Source of the DNA: SM23-28-2 sp964512285 | GTDB taxonomy: Bacteria > Chloroflexota > Dehalococcoidia > SM23-28-2 | Direction of reading: 5' to 3' | NCBI GenBank assembly: GCA_964512285.1 | Contig: CAZEJO010000001.1 | Location: 1 to 64,000 of the forward strand | Length of the DNA stretch: 64,000 bases | Part shown: positions 62,878 through 64,000 of the stretch, one piece after another | How the letters are laid out: each line of letters opens with the position of its first letter | Position numbering within the stretch: the stretch's first letter is position 1 | The notes under the pieces: generated by a model | What the model was told of the DNA's origin: nothing | Seen by the model: the letters and a program-made list of their open reading frames with translations, nothing else | Databases searched by the model: none | Program-made: the position numbers and the translations under genes

Positions 62878-63569
62878 CGCTGGTCTCCTGAGGGGGACGG
62901 CATTTTCCGCCGCCTGCCGCCCTTTGCCTTCAGGACATGAGCGGCGAGGATGTCGTTTGCCAGCCGTTCCGCCTCTCGCCGCTTTCCCCCCTTGAGCAAG
63001 GCCAATAGTTCTGAGTCGGTCAGGGCGTACCAGAAGCGGGAGCGGGCCCGGCCCGAAAGCTCTCTGCCGACGCGGTCTCTGAGAGCTCCCGCTATCTCGA
63101 GGAAAGCGGCATATTCGCGGCCAAAGCGGGGCTCAAGTTCCTGGCGTAGGCGAGCCGAAAGGGCGGGGTCTTGCCCGCCAGTGGAGATGCTGATCGTCAG
63201 GTCGCCCCTTCGCACCACAGATGGCACGAAAAAGTTGCAGCGATGGGGATCGTCAACCACGTTGATCAGAAGGCTTCTCTCCTGGGCCTCTTGCCATACG
63301 TCTCTATTCACATCTGGGTCGCCCGTCGCCGCGATGACAACAAAGGCGCCCTCCAGGTCTCCCTGTCGGTAATCTCGAGGGCGGTGTTCGATCCGCTTCG
63401 CTTGCAGGAGCGCGCGCAGCCTTTGAGTCAGGCGAGGGCTGATCACCACTACTCGCTCCGCGCCCGCCTCCAAAAGGGACTCCAGCTTACGCTGCGCTAC
63501 CTCGCCTCCTCCCACCACGATGCAGCGTCTGTCTGCCAGGCCAACCAGATTGATGGGATATGATCTCAA
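62874..63569 (-). CDS. Precorrin-2 dehydrogenase / possible sirohydrochlorin ferrochelatase
   Basis: The 231-residue product has the NAD site (LADRRCIVVGGGEVAQRKLESLLEAGA), then VVIAATGDPDVNRDVWQEA and VVDDPHRCNFFVPSVVRRGDLTISISTGGQDPALSARLRQELE, typical of the SirC/Met8/CysG N-terminal family. It oxidises precorrin-2 to sirohydrochlorin and may also insert iron, which is needed before AhbAB. The first codon is TTG 63569 with only a weak ribosome site. It is the first gene of the heme operon. Confidence 0.92.
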   Translation of the reverse strand: MRSYPINLVGLADRRCIVVGGGEVAQRKLESLLEAGAERVVVISPRLTQRLRALLQAKRIEHRPRDYRQGDLEGAFVVIAATGDPDVNRDVWQEAQERSLLINVVDDPHRCNFFVPSVVRRGDLTISISTGGQDPALSARLRQELEPRFGREYAAFLEIAGALRDRVGRELSGRARSRFWYALTDSELLALLKGGKRREAERLANDILAAHVLKAKGGRRRKMPSPSGDQR

Positions 63570-63813
63570 GAGAATTTCGTCCCTTGCGCTTGTGGGAATC
63601 GTTTGTCCTAACTTGCTACCAATACCAGCCTATCATCGCGAAAGCGGTGTTTATAGGGGGAAAGCCGGAAATTTCCTAAAAAATCTCTTGGAAATTGCTA
63701 CCGAGTCTCACCAAATCTTCCATTTCGTAGCGATGGACAGCATCCGGTGGTCGCTTCGGGGGTGCTCTTCGTGGAAGCGTGCTCTAGAATGAATCGTGGG
63801 GAGATGCAGTGCC
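63570..63813. other. Divergent control region, heme operon and radical SAM gene
   Basis: This 244-base space lies between two diverging starts. A TAGAAT (63785-63790) could be the -10 of the right-hand gene, but no good -35 pairs with it. An AT-rich patch with GGAAATTTCC lies at about 63667-63676. No gene or firm promoter can be placed. Confidence 0.4.
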
Positions 63814-64000
63814 GTGCCGTATGAATTGCCGCCCATCAGGCCTCCCAGCGAGGCCTATTCTCTGCTGATAAGGGTCATGAGGGGATGTCCCTGGAATTAC
63901 TGCACGTTCTGTGCGGTCTACAAGGGTTATCCCCGCAAGGACATCATCCGTTCGGTTGCTGAGGTAAAGGGCGACATAGATGAGCTAAGGGCGACCATAG
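63814..64000 (+). CDS. Radical SAM protein, N-terminal fragment (runs off window)
   Basis: From GTG 63814, with GGGGAG ten bases upstream, the first 62 residues are visible. They include LLIRVMRGCPWNYCTFCAVYKGYPRKDI, whose CxxxxCxxC spacing differs from the usual CxxxCxxC but is seen in a group of uncharacterised radical SAM proteins. It is divergent from the heme operon. The substrate is unknown because the rest lies outside the window. Confidence 0.75.
   Translation, partial: MPYELPPIRPPSEAYSLLIRVMRGCPWNYCTFCAVYKGYPRKDIIRSVAEVKGDIDELRATI

Noticed and set aside
1..64000. tRNA or rRNA genes
   Set aside because: I looked through the intergenic stretches for TTCRANNC-type T-arms with matching acceptor stems and for conserved rRNA blocks and saw none.

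Overview
The window looks like part of a bacterial draft genome (one 100-base N gap), GC-rich, probably a Chloroflexota member of the Dehalococcoidia type. This is an inference from the mix of very large CARDB/DUF11-repeat secreted proteins with thrombospondin type-3 tails, DUF362, C_GCAxxG_C_C and YjbQ proteins, the siroheme-dependent heme route and dispersed TGAGC...TTCGA-type inverted repeats. No rRNA or tRNA gene was found, so the taxonomy is not proven.

Region 1 (1-16.5 kb) is a cell-surface island. It holds a partial SpaA-like exported protein, an 11-repeat secreted protein with a cohesin-like N-terminus, a 7-repeat protein with a Thr-Pro stalk and an LPPTG anchor, two tandem OmpR-type regulators with degenerate receivers, and three further exported proteins. 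Structured leaders, a leader terminator and a duplicated 103-bp upstream segment suggest linked control of some of these genes. Region 2 (17-24.9 kb) carries YjbQ, a phosphotriesterase-like hydrolase, DUF362, C_GCAxxG_C_C and GNAT proteins, and a secreted subtilase ending in a dockerin-like pair.

Region 3 (24.9-34.5 kb) is a compact hopanoid operon read leftwards: hpnC-hpnD-hpnE-ispH/yjbQ-polyprenyl synthase-hpnH-hpnG-shc. It covers squalene formation, cyclisation to hopene and the first side-chain steps, and includes the isoprenoid enzyme IspH fused to a YjbQ domain. Region 4 (34.7-45.5 kb) holds two LarA-like proteins, an enoyl-CoA hydratase, a beta-propeller protein with a degenerate beta-lactamase-type domain, an HpcH aldolase, an Ldh2 dehydrogenase, a pectinacetylesterase-like lipoprotein and aspartate-semialdehyde dehydrogenase.

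Region 5 (45.5-47.1 kb) is a scaffold gap flanked by an identical 55-bp duplication, followed by a CHASE2 fragment joined out of frame to a CARDB-repeat fragment. Region 6 (47.2-53.3 kb) carries a nitroreductase, acetyl-CoA synthetase, a 4CL-like acyl-CoA ligase, a VLRF1-type release-factor-like protein and a lipoprotein made of a SecD-type head domain.

Region 7 (53.3-63.6 kb) is a tightly overlapping leftward tetrapyrrole operon: sirC/met8-like, hemA, hemC, cobA-hemD, hemB, ahbD, ahbC and a triple fusion ahbA-ahbB-hemL. Together these genes encode a complete route from glutamyl-tRNA through siroheme to heme b. A partial radical SAM gene starts divergently at the right edge.
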